Assembly: GCA_937916845.1 (NCBI GenBank)
Contig: CALFSK010000068.1
Span: 1 to 64,000 of the forward strand
Direction of reading: 5' to 3'
DNA length: 64,000 nucleotides
DNA from: an uncultured Lactobacillus sp.
Lineage (GTDB): Bacteria > Bacillota > Bacilli > Lactobacillales > Lactobacillaceae
The position numbers and the translations under genes were made by a program. The notes beneath the pieces were generated by a model, which did not search any database, was not told where the DNA came from, and saw only the letters and a program-made list of their open reading frames with translations. Positions 36,594 through 44,968 of this stretch are shown one piece after another; the stretch's first letter is position 1; each line of letters begins with the position of its first letter.

Positions 36594-36866
36594 GTGAGCG
36601 TACTGGTACTAAACATCATTAGCAGGTTATTTCAGCTCTACCAGGTAGCCATCGCCGTTTTTATTTTAATGTCATGGTTTCCTGGCGCTTATAACACAAA
36701 AATCGGACAATTTTTAGGACGGATTTGTGATCCATTTCTGAGCATTTTCCGGCGGTTTATTCCTGCCATTGCGGGAATCGACTTTTCCCCAATCATTGCC
36801 CTGGTCGTTTTACAGTTTGCTGAAAACGGCTTGCTTTACCTGTTACAAATGTTCGGAATCTATTAA
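36594..36866 (+). CDS. YggT/YlmG family membrane protein
   Basis: A protein of about 87-90 residues with two hydrophobic segments around the SWFPGAY and ICDPFLSIFRRFIP blocks of the YggT family. It always accompanies sepF in Firmicutes; role in division or osmotic tolerance is suggested but unproven. The start is odd: GTG 36594 overlaps the AAGGAG site itself, whereas CTG 36603 lies at ideal spacing and gives LVLNIISRLF. The true start may be CTG. Confidence 0.88.
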   Translation: MSVLVLNIISRLFQLYQVAIAVFILMSWFPGAYNTKIGQFLGRICDPFLSIFRRFIPAIAGIDFSPIIALVVLQFAENGLLYLLQMFGIY

Positions 36867-36888
36867 TTAAAGTAACGAGGATAGTATC

Positions 36889-37674
36889 GTGAATGAAAAT
36901 TTAAAACAACATTTTCGCGATAGTGAAGCCCCATTTATTGAACAGGTCACTGGGTGGTTGCGCCAAGCAGCCGACCAGTACCGACCAATTTTAACTGCGT
37001 TTTTAAACCCGCGCCAAGTGTACATTGCTCAGACAATGGTCAACCAGTTAGACGACGTTCGAATGCGGGCCTTTGGCGGCTATCCGGGTGCGGAGTTGCA
37101 ACGGATTTTATTTTATCCAAGCTACTACCAGCCCGAAGAAGCCGACTTTCAAATTACCCTGTATAACATCGTCTATCCGGTCAAGTTTGCGACGTTAAAG
37201 CACGGTCAAATTTTAGGAACCCTGGCAAATTCGGGGGTCGAACGCGACGTGTTTGGCGACATTGTTTCGGATGGTGACGACTGGCAGTTCTTCTGCGAAA
37301 ATGAAATGGCACAGTATTTTGATGATCAAATTGACCATTTTGGCAAAACGAAGGTTCACTTAACCGCGATACCGGTAGCGAATGCCTTAGTCCCTGAAAA
37401 TGACTGGGAGAGTGTCACAACGACAGTCAGTTCATTGCGGGCGGATAGTGTCGTTAAGGCGGCCTTTAACCTTTCACGGCACCATGCCAAGGAGCTGATT
37501 GAAGGGAAGCAGGTGCGCTTGAACTGGGCGGATTTACCAAAAGCCGACTACGAGTTAGCGTTGCTAGATATGTTGAGTGTGACCCACTACGGGCGGGTCC
37601 AGTTGGCAGAAATTGGCGGCGAAACAAAAAAGGATCGGTTACGGATAACGTTAAATATTATTCATAGCAAATAG
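36889..37674 (+). CDS. YlmH family RNA-binding protein (S4 domain)
   Basis: A 261-residue protein with an N-terminal helical/RRM-like part (PRQVYIAQTMVNQL, RMRAFGGYPGAELQRILFYP) and a C-terminal S4 domain (VVKAAFNLSRHHAKELIEGKQVRLNW). YlmH binds the ribosome and helps rescue stalled translation in Bacillus. GTG 36889 follows AACGAGGATAG. Lies between yggT and divIVA in the standard order. Confidence 0.9.
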   Translation: MNENLKQHFRDSEAPFIEQVTGWLRQAADQYRPILTAFLNPRQVYIAQTMVNQLDDVRMRAFGGYPGAELQRILFYPSYYQPEEADFQITLYNIVYPVKFATLKHGQILGTLANSGVERDVFGDIVSDGDDWQFFCENEMAQYFDDQIDHFGKTKVHLTAIPVANALVPENDWESVTTTVSSLRADSVVKAAFNLSRHHAKELIEGKQVRLNWADLPKADYELALLDMLSVTHYGRVQLAEIGGETKKDRLRITLNIIHSK

Positions 37675-37693
37675 ATATTGGAGGAAATTTAGC

Positions 37694-38395
37694 ATGGTGT
37701 TAAGTCCTGATGACATTCATAACAAAGAGTTTTCCACGAAGCTTCGTGGTTACAATATTGACGAGGTAAACGATTTTCTTGAACGAATTATCAAGGATTA
37801 TCAAATTACCTTAAAACAAAATAAGGACCTCCAGGAACGTTTAGACGCTAGTGAAGGTAAACTTAAATATTTCAATGAATTGAAGGATTCTTTGAACCAG
37901 TCGATTTTAGTTGCGCAGGAAGCTGCTGACAAAGTTAAGACGAATTCGAAGAAGGAAGCTGACATCATTACCCGTGAAGCACAGAAGCAAGCTTCAGATA
38001 TTGTTAGTGAAGCCACGGACAAGTCTAACCAGATGATCGATGAAGCTTCACAGAAGGCTAAGCGCCTTTCCGTTGAAACTGACGACCTGAAGAAACAGAC
38101 CCGGGTCTTCCGTCAACGCCTCCAAGTTATGCTAGAATCGCAGTTAGAAGTGGTTAAGAGCAAGGATTGGGATCAATTACTTAGCGAAACGAATACCGCT
38201 GATTACGCTGAAATTCAACACGTTTTAAAAGAAGATAGTCTTGACAATCAGAGTAATGCGAGTGTAAACTCAGAAGCAACCGTTGAAATTACGGAAGCAA
38301 CTAGTGGTGAAACGCCAGTTGCTGACGGGGGCGACCAAGCCCAACAACAAACGGTGGTTATTTTCCCAGATGACGATAACGACGGCCAAGCCTAG
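37694..38395 (+). CDS. divIVA: cell division initiation protein DivIVA
   Basis: The 233-residue protein starts with the curvature-sensing segment LSPDDIHNKEFSTKLRGYNIDEVNDFLERI (two short blocks), then long coiled coils (about 30-155) and a disordered acidic tail. It gathers at poles and septa and recruits partners. TTGGAGGAAAT precedes ATG 37694. Last gene before the ileS T-box; no terminator of its own was seen. Confidence 0.94.
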   Translation: MVLSPDDIHNKEFSTKLRGYNIDEVNDFLERIIKDYQITLKQNKDLQERLDASEGKLKYFNELKDSLNQSILVAQEAADKVKTNSKKEADIITREAQKQASDIVSEATDKSNQMIDEASQKAKRLSVETDDLKKQTRVFRQRLQVMLESQLEVVKSKDWDQLLSETNTADYAEIQHVLKEDSLDNQSNASVNSEATVEITEATSGETPVADGGDQAQQQTVVIFPDDDNDGQA

Positions 38396-38414
38396 TTAAG
38401 TCATATCGAGTTAA

Positions 38415-38640
38415 ATTTTTGAAGAGAACAGCAAACAACTTAGTGAAACGCACAGAGAGTTGCCGATAATGGAAAGGCGATCGTCCCTCACTAAGTTGCA
38501 GATCATCTCTGAATGTCACGCTGAACCAAGTAAGCGTGGCCGGTTCATGACCGTTAATCCATGCTAAGAGAGAATCTAAACAATTCTAAAATTGGGTGGT
38601 ACCACGATGACTTCGTCCCTTGCAGGGCGGAGTTTTTTTG
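38415..38640 (+). promoter_or_regulatory. T-box leader of ileS (isoleucine-responsive)
   Basis: Stem I can form from CAACTTAGTGA and TCACTAAGTTG, with the AGAGAGTTGCCGAT loop typical of T-boxes. The specifier region GCAGATCATC offers the Ile codon ATC. The T-box consensus TGGGTGGTACCACG is at 38594-38607. The terminator (38608-38639) competes with the antiterminator. Uncharged tRNA-Ile binding should allow readthrough into ileS. It starts about 20 bases after divIVA. Confidence 0.95.
38608..38640 (+). terminator. attenuator terminator of the ileS T-box
   Basis: Stem ACTTCGTCCCT with AGGGCGGAGT, short TGC loop, followed by TTTTTT. Confidence 0.88.
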
Positions 38641-38691
38641 TGCCGTTAATTTTAAAATTGATTTGGTAAAAAATATTTAAGGAGTGATCAA

Positions 38692-41490
38692 ATGCGCGTT
38701 AAAGATACGTTAAACCTCGGTAAAACCAAGTTTAAAATGCGTGGTAATTTACCAGTTAAAGAAGTCGAACGCCAAGACGTTTGGGCTGAAAACAAAGTTT
38801 ACGAACAACGTCAAAAATTGAATGAAGGTAAGCCGAGCTTTATTTTACACGATGGCCCTCCTTACGCTAACGGTGATATTCACATGGGCCATGCCCTGAA
38901 CAAAATCACTAAGGACTTTATCGTTCGTTATAAATCAATGAACGGTTTCCGCGCACCATACGTTCCTGGTTGGGATACGCATGGTTTGCCAATTGAACAG
39001 AAATTAAAACAGGCCGGTTATGACCGTAAAAAGATGACTACCAACGAATTCCGCGAACTTTGTCGCGAATACGCCTTGAAGCAAGTGGATCGCCAACGTG
39101 AAGAATTTAAGCGTTTAGGTGTTGCTGGTGAATGGGACAACCCATATCTGACTTTGAAGCCAGAATTTGAAGCCGCTCAGATTCGTGTCTTTGGTGCATT
39201 TGCTAAACAAAACCTGATTTATCGTGGTAAGAAGCCAGTGTACTGGTCATGGTCATCCGAATCTGCTTTGGCTGAAGCCGAAGTTGAATACCACGATATT
39301 ACCTCACCATCCGCGTTTTACGGTGAAAAGGTGATCGATGGCAAGGGTGTCTTAGACGACGATACTTACATGGTTGTCTGGACCACGACGCCATGGACGA
39401 TTCCTGCTTCTGAAGGGATTACGATCGATGCTAAATTCGACTACGCGGTTGTTCAACCTGCTGGTGAGAGTCGCAAGTTTGTTTTAGCGGCTGAATTAGT
39501 TGATGAAAATGCTGAACGCTTCGGTTGGAAAGACGTTAAAGTCTTGAAGACCGTTAAAGGGGCCGATTTAGACCGGGTCATCTGTGAACACCCATTTGAT
39601 GCCAGCCGGAAATTAGTCACGATGTTAGGCGATTTCGTTACCCTCGACTCTGGGACTGGGCTAGTGCATACTGCGCCTGGTTATGGGGAAGATGACTACC
39701 GGATTGGTATGAAGTACGACTTGCCAGTCTTTGCGCCAGTTGATAATAAGGGTTACTTAACGGCTGAAGCCGGTGCCGACTTTGCTGGTGTCTTCTACGA
39801 TGACGCCAACCAAATTGCGTTGGATAAGTTAAAGGACGCCGGGTTACTCTTAAACTACATGCCTTACGAACACAGCTACCCATTTGATTGGCGGACTAAG
39901 AAGCCAATCATCTTCCGGGCAACGCCACAATGGTTTGCTTCCGTTGGGGATGTGCGTGATAAGATCTTGAAATCGATGGATGACGTCGAATTCTTCCCAG
40001 AATGGGGTAAGAAACGGCTCTACAACATGATTCGCGACCGTGGTGACTGGGTCATTTCACGGCAACGGGTCTGGGGCGTGCCGCTACCAATCTTCTACGC
40101 TGAAGATGGTACTGCCATTATGGAACAAGAAACGATCAACCACGTTGCTGATTTGATTAAGCAACACGGTTCGAACGTTTGGTTTGAACGTGATGCCAAG
40201 GACTTATTACCAGAAGGCTATACTAATGAACATTCTCCTCATGGTGAATTTACCAAGGAAAATGACATTATGGACGTTTGGTTTGATTCCGGTTCATCAC
40301 ACCAAGGTGTCTTGGCTGAACGGCCATACCTCGACTACCCAGCAGACTTATACTTGGAAGGTTCAGACCAATACCGTGGCTGGTTCAACTCTAGTTTGAT
40401 TACCAGTGTCGTTGTTTCTGGACACGCACCATACAAGCAGGTCTTATCACAAGGTTTTACCTTGGATAACCAAGGCCGTAAGATGAGCAAGTCGTTAGGT
40501 AACACGATTGCGCCAATCGATGTTATCAAACAAATGGGTGCTGAAATCGTTCGTCTATGGGTTGCTTCCGTTGATACCAGCTCCGATGTGCGGGTCTCGA
40601 TGGAAAGCTTCAAACAGGTTGCTGATTCTTACAAGAAGTTCCGGAATACGGTTCGCTTCATGCTAGGAAACGTTGCCGACTTTGACCCAGAAACTGACCG
40701 GGTCGCTTATGATGACTTAGCTTCAGTTGACCAATACATGGCCGTTCGTTTGGACCAATTCGTTGCAAAGACGAAGGCCCATTATGACCACTACGACTTC
40801 CTCGACATCTACAAGGAACTCATCAACTTCTTAACGGTTGATTTATCGAACTTCTACTTGGACGTTGCGAAGGATATCATGTATATCGATGCTGAAGACA
40901 GCCATTCACGGCGTTCGATGCAAACGGTCTTCTATGACACTTTGGTTGCGTTAACGAAGTTGTTCACGCCAATGTTGCCACATACGACCGAAGAAATCTG
41001 GCCATTCTTGAAGGAACCAGAAGAATTTGCACAATTGACTGACATGCCAACCGTTCAAAATTACGCCAATGCCGATGATTTAATGGCAGAATGGACGCAA
41101 TTCATGGACTTACGGAGCAACGTCTTGAAGTCCTTAGAAGAAGCCCGGGATGCTAAGTTGATTGGGAAGTCCTTGGAAGCGCACCTTGACCTATATGTCG
41201 ATGATGCAACGCAAACCTTCTTGGACAGCTTGAACACCAACGTTCGTCAAATGTTAATGGTTTCTGCTTTGGACGTTCACGCTTTGAGTGATGCACCAAG
41301 CGATGCCGAAACCTTTGGCGATCACGTTGCTATCAAGGTTAGTCATGCGGACGGCGAAGTTTGTTCCCGTTGCCGGATGATCAAGACCGATGTTGGCAGT
41401 GACAATGCTTACCCACAACTCTGTGCGCGTTGTGCCCAAATTGTACGTGAAAATTACCCTGAATCAGTTGAAACTGGCTTAGAAGCTTAA
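38692..41490 (+). CDS. ileS: isoleucine--tRNA ligase
   Basis: A 932-residue class I synthetase: HMGH (64-67, the HIGH box) in [14 protein letters not shown], an editing CP1 domain with [16 protein letters not shown] at 597-601, and a C-terminal zinc ribbon with CSRCRM and CARCAQ. It belongs to the bacterial form of IleRS without eukaryote-type features that give mupirocin resistance, as far as can be judged by eye. AAGGAG precedes ATG 38692. Controlled by the T-box upstream. Confidence 0.97.
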   Translation: MRVKDTLNLGKTKFKMRGNLPVKEVERQDVWAENKVYEQRQKLNEGKPSFILHDGPPYANGDIHMGHALNKITKDFIVRYKSMNGFRAPYVPGWDTHGLPIEQKLKQAGYDRKKMTTNEFRELCREYALKQVDRQREEFKRLGVAGEWDNPYLTLKPEFEAAQIRVFGAFAKQNLIYRGKKPVYWSWSSESALAEAEVEYHDITSPSAFYGEKVIDGKGVLDDDTYMVVWTTTPWTIPASEGITIDAKFDYAVVQPAGESRKFVLAAELVDENAERFGWKDVKVLKTVKGADLDRVICEHPFDASRKLVTMLGDFVTLDSGTGLVHTAPGYGEDDYRIGMKYDLPVFAPVDNKGYLTAEAGADFAGVFYDDANQIALDKLKDAGLLLNYMPYEHSYPFDWRTKKPIIFRATPQWFASVGDVRDKILKSMDDVEFFPEWGKKRLYNMIRDRGDWVISRQRVWGVPLPIFYAEDGTAIMEQETINHVADLIKQHGSNVWFERDAKDLLPEGYTNEHSPHGEFTKENDIMDVWFDSGSSHQGVLAERPYLDYPADLYLEGSDQYRGWFNSSLITSVVVSGHAPYKQVLSQGFTLDNQGRKMSKSLGNTIAPIDVIKQMGAEIVRLWVASVDTSSDVRVSMESFKQVADSYKKFRNTVRFMLGNVADFDPETDRVAYDDLASVDQYMAVRLDQFVAKTKAHYDHYDFLDIYKELINFLTVDLSNFYLDVAKDIMYIDAEDSHSRRSMQTVFYDTLVALTKLFTPMLPHTTEEIWPFLKEPEEFAQLTDMPTVQNYANADDLMAEWTQFMDLRSNVLKSLEEARDAKLIGKSLEAHLDLYVDDATQTFLDSLNTNVRQMLMVSALDVHALSDAPSDAETFGDHVAIKVSHADGEVCSRCRMIKTDVGSDNAYPQLCARCAQIVRENYPESVETGLEA

Positions 41491-41533
41491 TCGCTGATTT
41501 TTGATTACTAACGGTACTTGTGCCTGAATGATG

Positions 41534-41574
41534 AAGTCCCGCGTCAAACGTTGTTTGATGGTGGGGCTTTTTTT
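41534..41574 (+). terminator. terminator after ileS
   Basis: Stem AAGtCCCgCGTCAAAC with GTTTGATGgtGGGGCTT (some mismatches), followed by TTTTT. Confidence 0.8.
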
Positions 41575-41601
41575 AATTCAAAAATCTGAAATTATTGAAT
41601 G

Positions 41602-41775
41602 TGTCGCTCCGGCGGACAGCCTTGGGCGCTATGGGGGACGGTCACAGCCAAAGCACGGTCTGTGACCTCGCTTCAAAGCCGATAACCCACGTCTTTGAAG
41701 TGCCCCGCAAGATTAGCGCAAAAACGCTCGCTAATCTTGCCGACACAGCACCCAAGACTGTCCGCCTCCGCTAAA
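41602..41775 (+). repeat. structured repeat element R1, copy C
   Basis: Outer arms GGCGGACAGCCTTGGGCGCT (41611-41630) and AGCACCCAAGACTGTCCGCC (41747-41766) pair. Internal stems are GGTCACAG/CTGTGACC, CTTCAAAG/CTTTGAAG, and GCAAGATTAGCG/CGCTAATCTTGC. Constant blocks CTATGGGGGACGG, GCCCCGCAA and TTGCCGACAC lie in the joints. It sits between ileS and dapF. Confidence 0.78.
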
Positions 41776-41907
41776 AATGGATTTACTATTGGTATAACGG
41801 TCGGATATTCAGTTATCTCTTGTCAGCGTTGACCAGAGAACCACCGATTAACACCAAAGCCATTATGGACGACCGCTAGTACAGTTGAGGGTGCTATCTC
41901 AAACCAA
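41776..41907. other. spacer between R1 copies C and D
   Basis: No gene or promoter that I can support. An ACCGCTAGTACAGTT block near 41871 weakly resembles the ACCGGACTAG block that follows copies A and B. Confidence 0.3.
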
Positions 41908-42012
41908 TCTTAGCGTAGCCGGCAGAGTCAGCGAGGCGGAAGACCATTTTGTGCCTGTAGCCGACCCCATGGCCCACTGACGCTGCTGGCGAAGCGCCGA
42001 AGAGAGACTAAT
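41908..42012 (-). repeat. structured repeat element R1, copy D (inverted, internally deleted)
   Basis: Read on the minus strand it matches copy A: GGCGCTTCGCC, GTGGGCCATGGGG, CGGCTACAG and GGTCTTCCGCCTCGC, but it then jumps to CCGGCTACGCTAAGATT, the 3' end of copy A. The two inner hairpins and the GCCCCGCA core are missing. The outer stem (GCCAGCAGCGTCAG with CTGACTCTGCCGGC) still pairs. Confidence 0.7.
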
Positions 42013-42208
42013 TTTCTGCCGATAATCAGTGATTGGACTTTTCAATCTTTGGTTTGAGATTTAAGGTTGAAAGCGGTCAATAAGGGCTAATGACAAACTA
42101 TTTCTATGTTATAGGGTCGTTTTAGTCCTTGGTAATTGAATTTTCATGAAAAAATAAGTATGATAATGAAGTAGTAAATTAGTGAATTTATATAAAGATA
42201 GGATGCTG

Positions 42209-43210
42209 ATGGCAGTGAAAATGATCAAGGTTCACGGTTCCGGTAATGATTTCTACTTACTGGATCAAACACAATTTCCAGAACCGTTATCTGATGCGGA
42301 TTTAAAACAGCTTGCAATTAACATTTGTAAGCGGGATGGCGCTGGCCTTTATGACGGTGCCGATGGGGTTTTAGTCGTTGATAAATCCGAACATTCCCAA
42401 GTACTTGGTCGGATGCGTGTCATCAACGCCGACGGAACCGAAGCTAGTATGTGTGGTAACGGTATCCGAACCGTTGCGCGTTACTTAGGCACCCAAAACA
42501 GTCAAGAAGCGTTCAAAGTACAGACGATGTACGCTGATTTAAAGGTTCAAGCAGTTGCTGATTTGGCTGAGAACGTTCCAGCTTTTAGTGCTGAAATTTC
42601 GCCAGTGTCATTCGATGCTAAGACGATCGGAATGCACGCTAATAATGAAGCAGCAACCATCATTAACGAAACAATACCAGCGTTGTCTGCTGATTTGAAG
42701 TTCTCCGCTGTCGCTGTGCCTAATCCACATTTGATTGCTTTCGTGGATCATGACACGTTAGTTGGTCCTGAATTGGGACGCATCGGTAAATGGATGAATG
42801 ACGGCAAGAACGCCATTTTCCCAGATGGCGTCAACGTTAGCTTTGTCGAAGTTTTAGGTAAAAATGCGATCTTTGTCCGGACGTTTGAACGGGGCGTTGG
42901 GTTCACGAATGCTTGTGGAACGGCCATGTCCGCTTCTTCATTGATGTACGTCTTATTGCATCAAGAAAGTACCGATTTTAACCAAGAAATTAAGGTAACC
43001 AATCCTGGTGGCATGGTTAAAACCGTGGTTCACCAAGGTGCTGACGAAGAATACTGGATGGAATTGATTGGCAATGCGACCTTCGTCCGGATCGTGACGC
43101 TACCTGTAGAATCAGCGTTAGCTGCGGACTACAGTGAAGCAAGTGCGACTGAAACCGGCGAACAAGCTGCTTATGAAGACTTTGTTGCGTCATTAAGCAC
43201 AGCTAAGTAA
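42209..43210 (+). CDS. dapF: diaminopimelate epimerase
   Basis: The 333-residue protein converts LL-DAP to meso-DAP for peptidoglycan and lysine. The two catalytic cysteines lie in MCGNGIRTVARYL and TNACGTAMSASS, and HGSGNDFYLLD opens the fold. It is longer than the usual 270-280 residues because of a C-terminal tail (about 35 residues, Ala/Glu rich) and small insertions. ATG 42209 is six bases after AGG; GTG 42182, ATG 42203 and GTG 42215 are alternatives. The gene is apart from other lysine genes; no lysine riboswitch was seen in front of it. Confidence 0.93.
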   Translation: MAVKMIKVHGSGNDFYLLDQTQFPEPLSDADLKQLAINICKRDGAGLYDGADGVLVVDKSEHSQVLGRMRVINADGTEASMCGNGIRTVARYLGTQNSQEAFKVQTMYADLKVQAVADLAENVPAFSAEISPVSFDAKTIGMHANNEAATIINETIPALSADLKFSAVAVPNPHLIAFVDHDTLVGPELGRIGKWMNDGKNAIFPDGVNVSFVEVLGKNAIFVRTFERGVGFTNACGTAMSASSLMYVLLHQESTDFNQEIKVTNPGGMVKTVVHQGADEEYWMELIGNATFVRIVTLPVESALAADYSEASATETGEQAAYEDFVASLSTAK

Positions 43211-43237
43211 TTGCTGCTGCGGACGTAATCGTTAGTG

Positions 43238-43268
43238 AGGGATGGGGCTCTAGGCACCATCCCTTTTT
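43238..43268 (+). terminator. terminator after dapF
   Basis: Stem AGGGATGG/CCATCCCT with an 11-nt loop, then TTTT. Confidence 0.85.
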
Positions 43269-43388
43269 GACGGTCGGGTTCGTTAAAATTACTGTAATTT
43301 ATGTTTAGAATCGGACTGAAAATTGCATTCGTTGCCAAAAATCGGTATCCTTATTGAGAAAGCAATCCACAGGAAGAGGGTTCTGGGC

Positions 43389-43943
43389 ATGAATTTTGAA
43401 GAACGAGTCCAAAGTCGCCAGACGGTTTTTCAGGGTGGCTTAGTGCAGGTCGAAAAGCAAGAAGTCACGTTGCCAGATCAGACGACGGCGACACGCGAAA
43501 TTGTGCGCCATCAACCAGCCGTTGCCGTTTTAATGGTTACCAGTGCACGACAGATGATTCTTGAAAAGCAGTGGCGAACGGCGACTAACGGTGTGACGCT
43601 TGAGATTCCAGCGGGAAAAGTTGAAGCCGGTGAGTCAATGGACGCAGCCGCAGTTCGTGAATTAAATGAAGAGACGCGGCTTAAAGCGGCTTCAATTCAA
43701 CCGGTGGCGCAATTTTACACGTCCCCCGGCTTTACGGATGAATTCATGAAACTCTACGTGGCAACGAGCTTAACGGCGGTTAAGACGGCTTTGCCACAGG
43801 ATGCCGATGAACAGATTCAATTAGTGTACCTGGACCTACCAACGGCGTTGCAACAAGTTGCGGATGGTACGATTCAAGATGCGAAAACGGTTATGGCAAT
43901 CTGGTATTGGCAGAGCCATCCTGAGTTAGGAGTTGAAGGCTAG
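43389..43943 (+). CDS. nudF: Nudix hydrolase, ADP-ribose pyrophosphatase type
   Basis: A 184-residue protein with the Nudix box reading GKVEAGESMDAAAVRELNEE (then T rather than the usual TG), preceded by EIPAGK as in ADP-ribose pyrophosphatases, and followed by FYTSPGFTDE. It should split ADP-ribose into AMP and ribose phosphate. ATG 43389 is eight bases after AGAGGG; the longer ORF from 43323 has no such site. Its stop overlaps the GTG of the next gene, so translation is coupled. Confidence 0.88.
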   Translation: MNFEERVQSRQTVFQGGLVQVEKQEVTLPDQTTATREIVRHQPAVAVLMVTSARQMILEKQWRTATNGVTLEIPAGKVEAGESMDAAAVRELNEETRLKAASIQPVAQFYTSPGFTDEFMKLYVATSLTAVKTALPQDADEQIQLVYLDLPTALQQVADGTIQDAKTVMAIWYWQSHPELGVEG

Positions 43944-44197
43944 TGGCAGATGATGATCGAATGACCCGGCGGCAATACCGGCGGCGCCAAACTGAAACCA
44001 AGCCGGACGATGATGATTCGGATTATAATGATCAATCGGGAAGCACGTCAGCTTCGCGGCAAGCGTACGCCGCTGAAAATAACCGGGCGCTTGAAGAAGC
44101 TAAGACCAAACGGCTTGCACGCAAGCTAAACTGGGTCATTTTAGGCCTAGTGATCGGAATTATCGCGGTCTTTTTAATATTGTTTTTAACCCCATAG
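43943..44197 (+). CDS. small tail-anchored-like membrane protein, unknown function
   Basis: An 84-residue protein: basic Arg-rich start (MTRRQYRRRQ), an acidic stretch (PDDDDSDYND), a charged helix (RALEEAKTKRLARK) and one C-terminal membrane segment (LNWVILGLVIGIIAVFLILFL). The N-terminus should face the cytosol. GTG 43943 overlaps the nudF stop, and mtnN starts 17 bases later, so it sits inside a nudF-x-mtnN operon. I do not recognise a named family. Confidence 0.75.
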   Translation: MADDDRMTRRQYRRRQTETKPDDDDSDYNDQSGSTSASRQAYAAENNRALEEAKTKRLARKLNWVILGLVIGIIAVFLILFLTP

Positions 44198-44214
44198 GAA
44201 AGTAGGATGTAGAC

Positions 44215-44910
44215 ATGAAATTTGGTATTATTTGTGCGATGGAAGAAGAACTAAAAACGTTACGAGAGGCGTTACAAGATGAAAAGGTCGTTGCTATTAA
44301 AGACATCACCTTTTACGACGGAACGATCGATGATCAAGAAGTCGTGTTAGTTCAATCCGGAATTGGTAAAGTTCAAGCGGGGATGACGACTGCCCTCATG
44401 ATCACGAACTTTGATGTTGATGTTGTGATCAACTCTGGTTCTGCTGGTGGGATTGGTGCCGGTTTGTCCGTTGGTGACGTGGTCGTTGCCACTAAGACGG
44501 CGTACCATGACGTTGATGCAACGGCATTTGATTATGAGTATGGTCAGTTACCACAACAACCATTGTATTATGAAACCGATGAACACTGGGTTAAAGCAAT
44601 CATGGCCGCTGCTAAGGCGACCGGCTTAAATGCGAAGACTGGTTTAATCGTGTCCGGAGACCAATTCGTTGCTGGTAAAGCAGCCACGGATAAGATCTTG
44701 GCACACTTCCCAGACGCATTATCAAGTGAAATGGAAGGGGCAGCCATTGGCCAAGCAGCCCACCAATTCAACACACCTTACGTTGTCATTCGTGCCATGT
44801 CTGACGTGGGTGATGAAGACGCCGGTGTCACGTTTGATGAGTTTATCCTCGAAGCGGGTAAACAATCAGCCGCAATGTTACTCGCATTGTTTAAAGCACA
44901 AAGTAAATAA
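44215..44910 (+). CDS. mtnN: 5'-methylthioadenosine/S-adenosylhomocysteine nucleosidase
   Basis: A 231-residue nucleoside phosphorylase-fold enzyme with IICAMEEELKTL at the start, INSGSAGGIG, VSGDQFV, the substrate-binding EMEGAAIGQAAH and the catalytic Asp in RAMSDVGDE. It detoxifies MTA and SAH and feeds LuxS-dependent recycling. AAAGTAGGATG precedes ATG 44215. Last gene of the nudF operon. Confidence 0.95.
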   Translation: MKFGIICAMEEELKTLREALQDEKVVAIKDITFYDGTIDDQEVVLVQSGIGKVQAGMTTALMITNFDVDVVINSGSAGGIGAGLSVGDVVVATKTAYHDVDATAFDYEYGQLPQQPLYYETDEHWVKAIMAAAKATGLNAKTGLIVSGDQFVAGKAATDKILAHFPDALSSEMEGAAIGQAAHQFNTPYVVIRAMSDVGDEDAGVTFDEFILEAGKQSAAMLLALFKAQSK

Positions 44911-44968
44911 GGTCTAAACGCGCTATCGTTTGAACTTGAAATAAGTTTTTTTAGAAGGAAGTATTGTA

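Noticed and set aside
41491..42208. Lysine riboswitch before dapF
   Set aside because: The region is filled by R1 copies C and D; no L-box core is visible.
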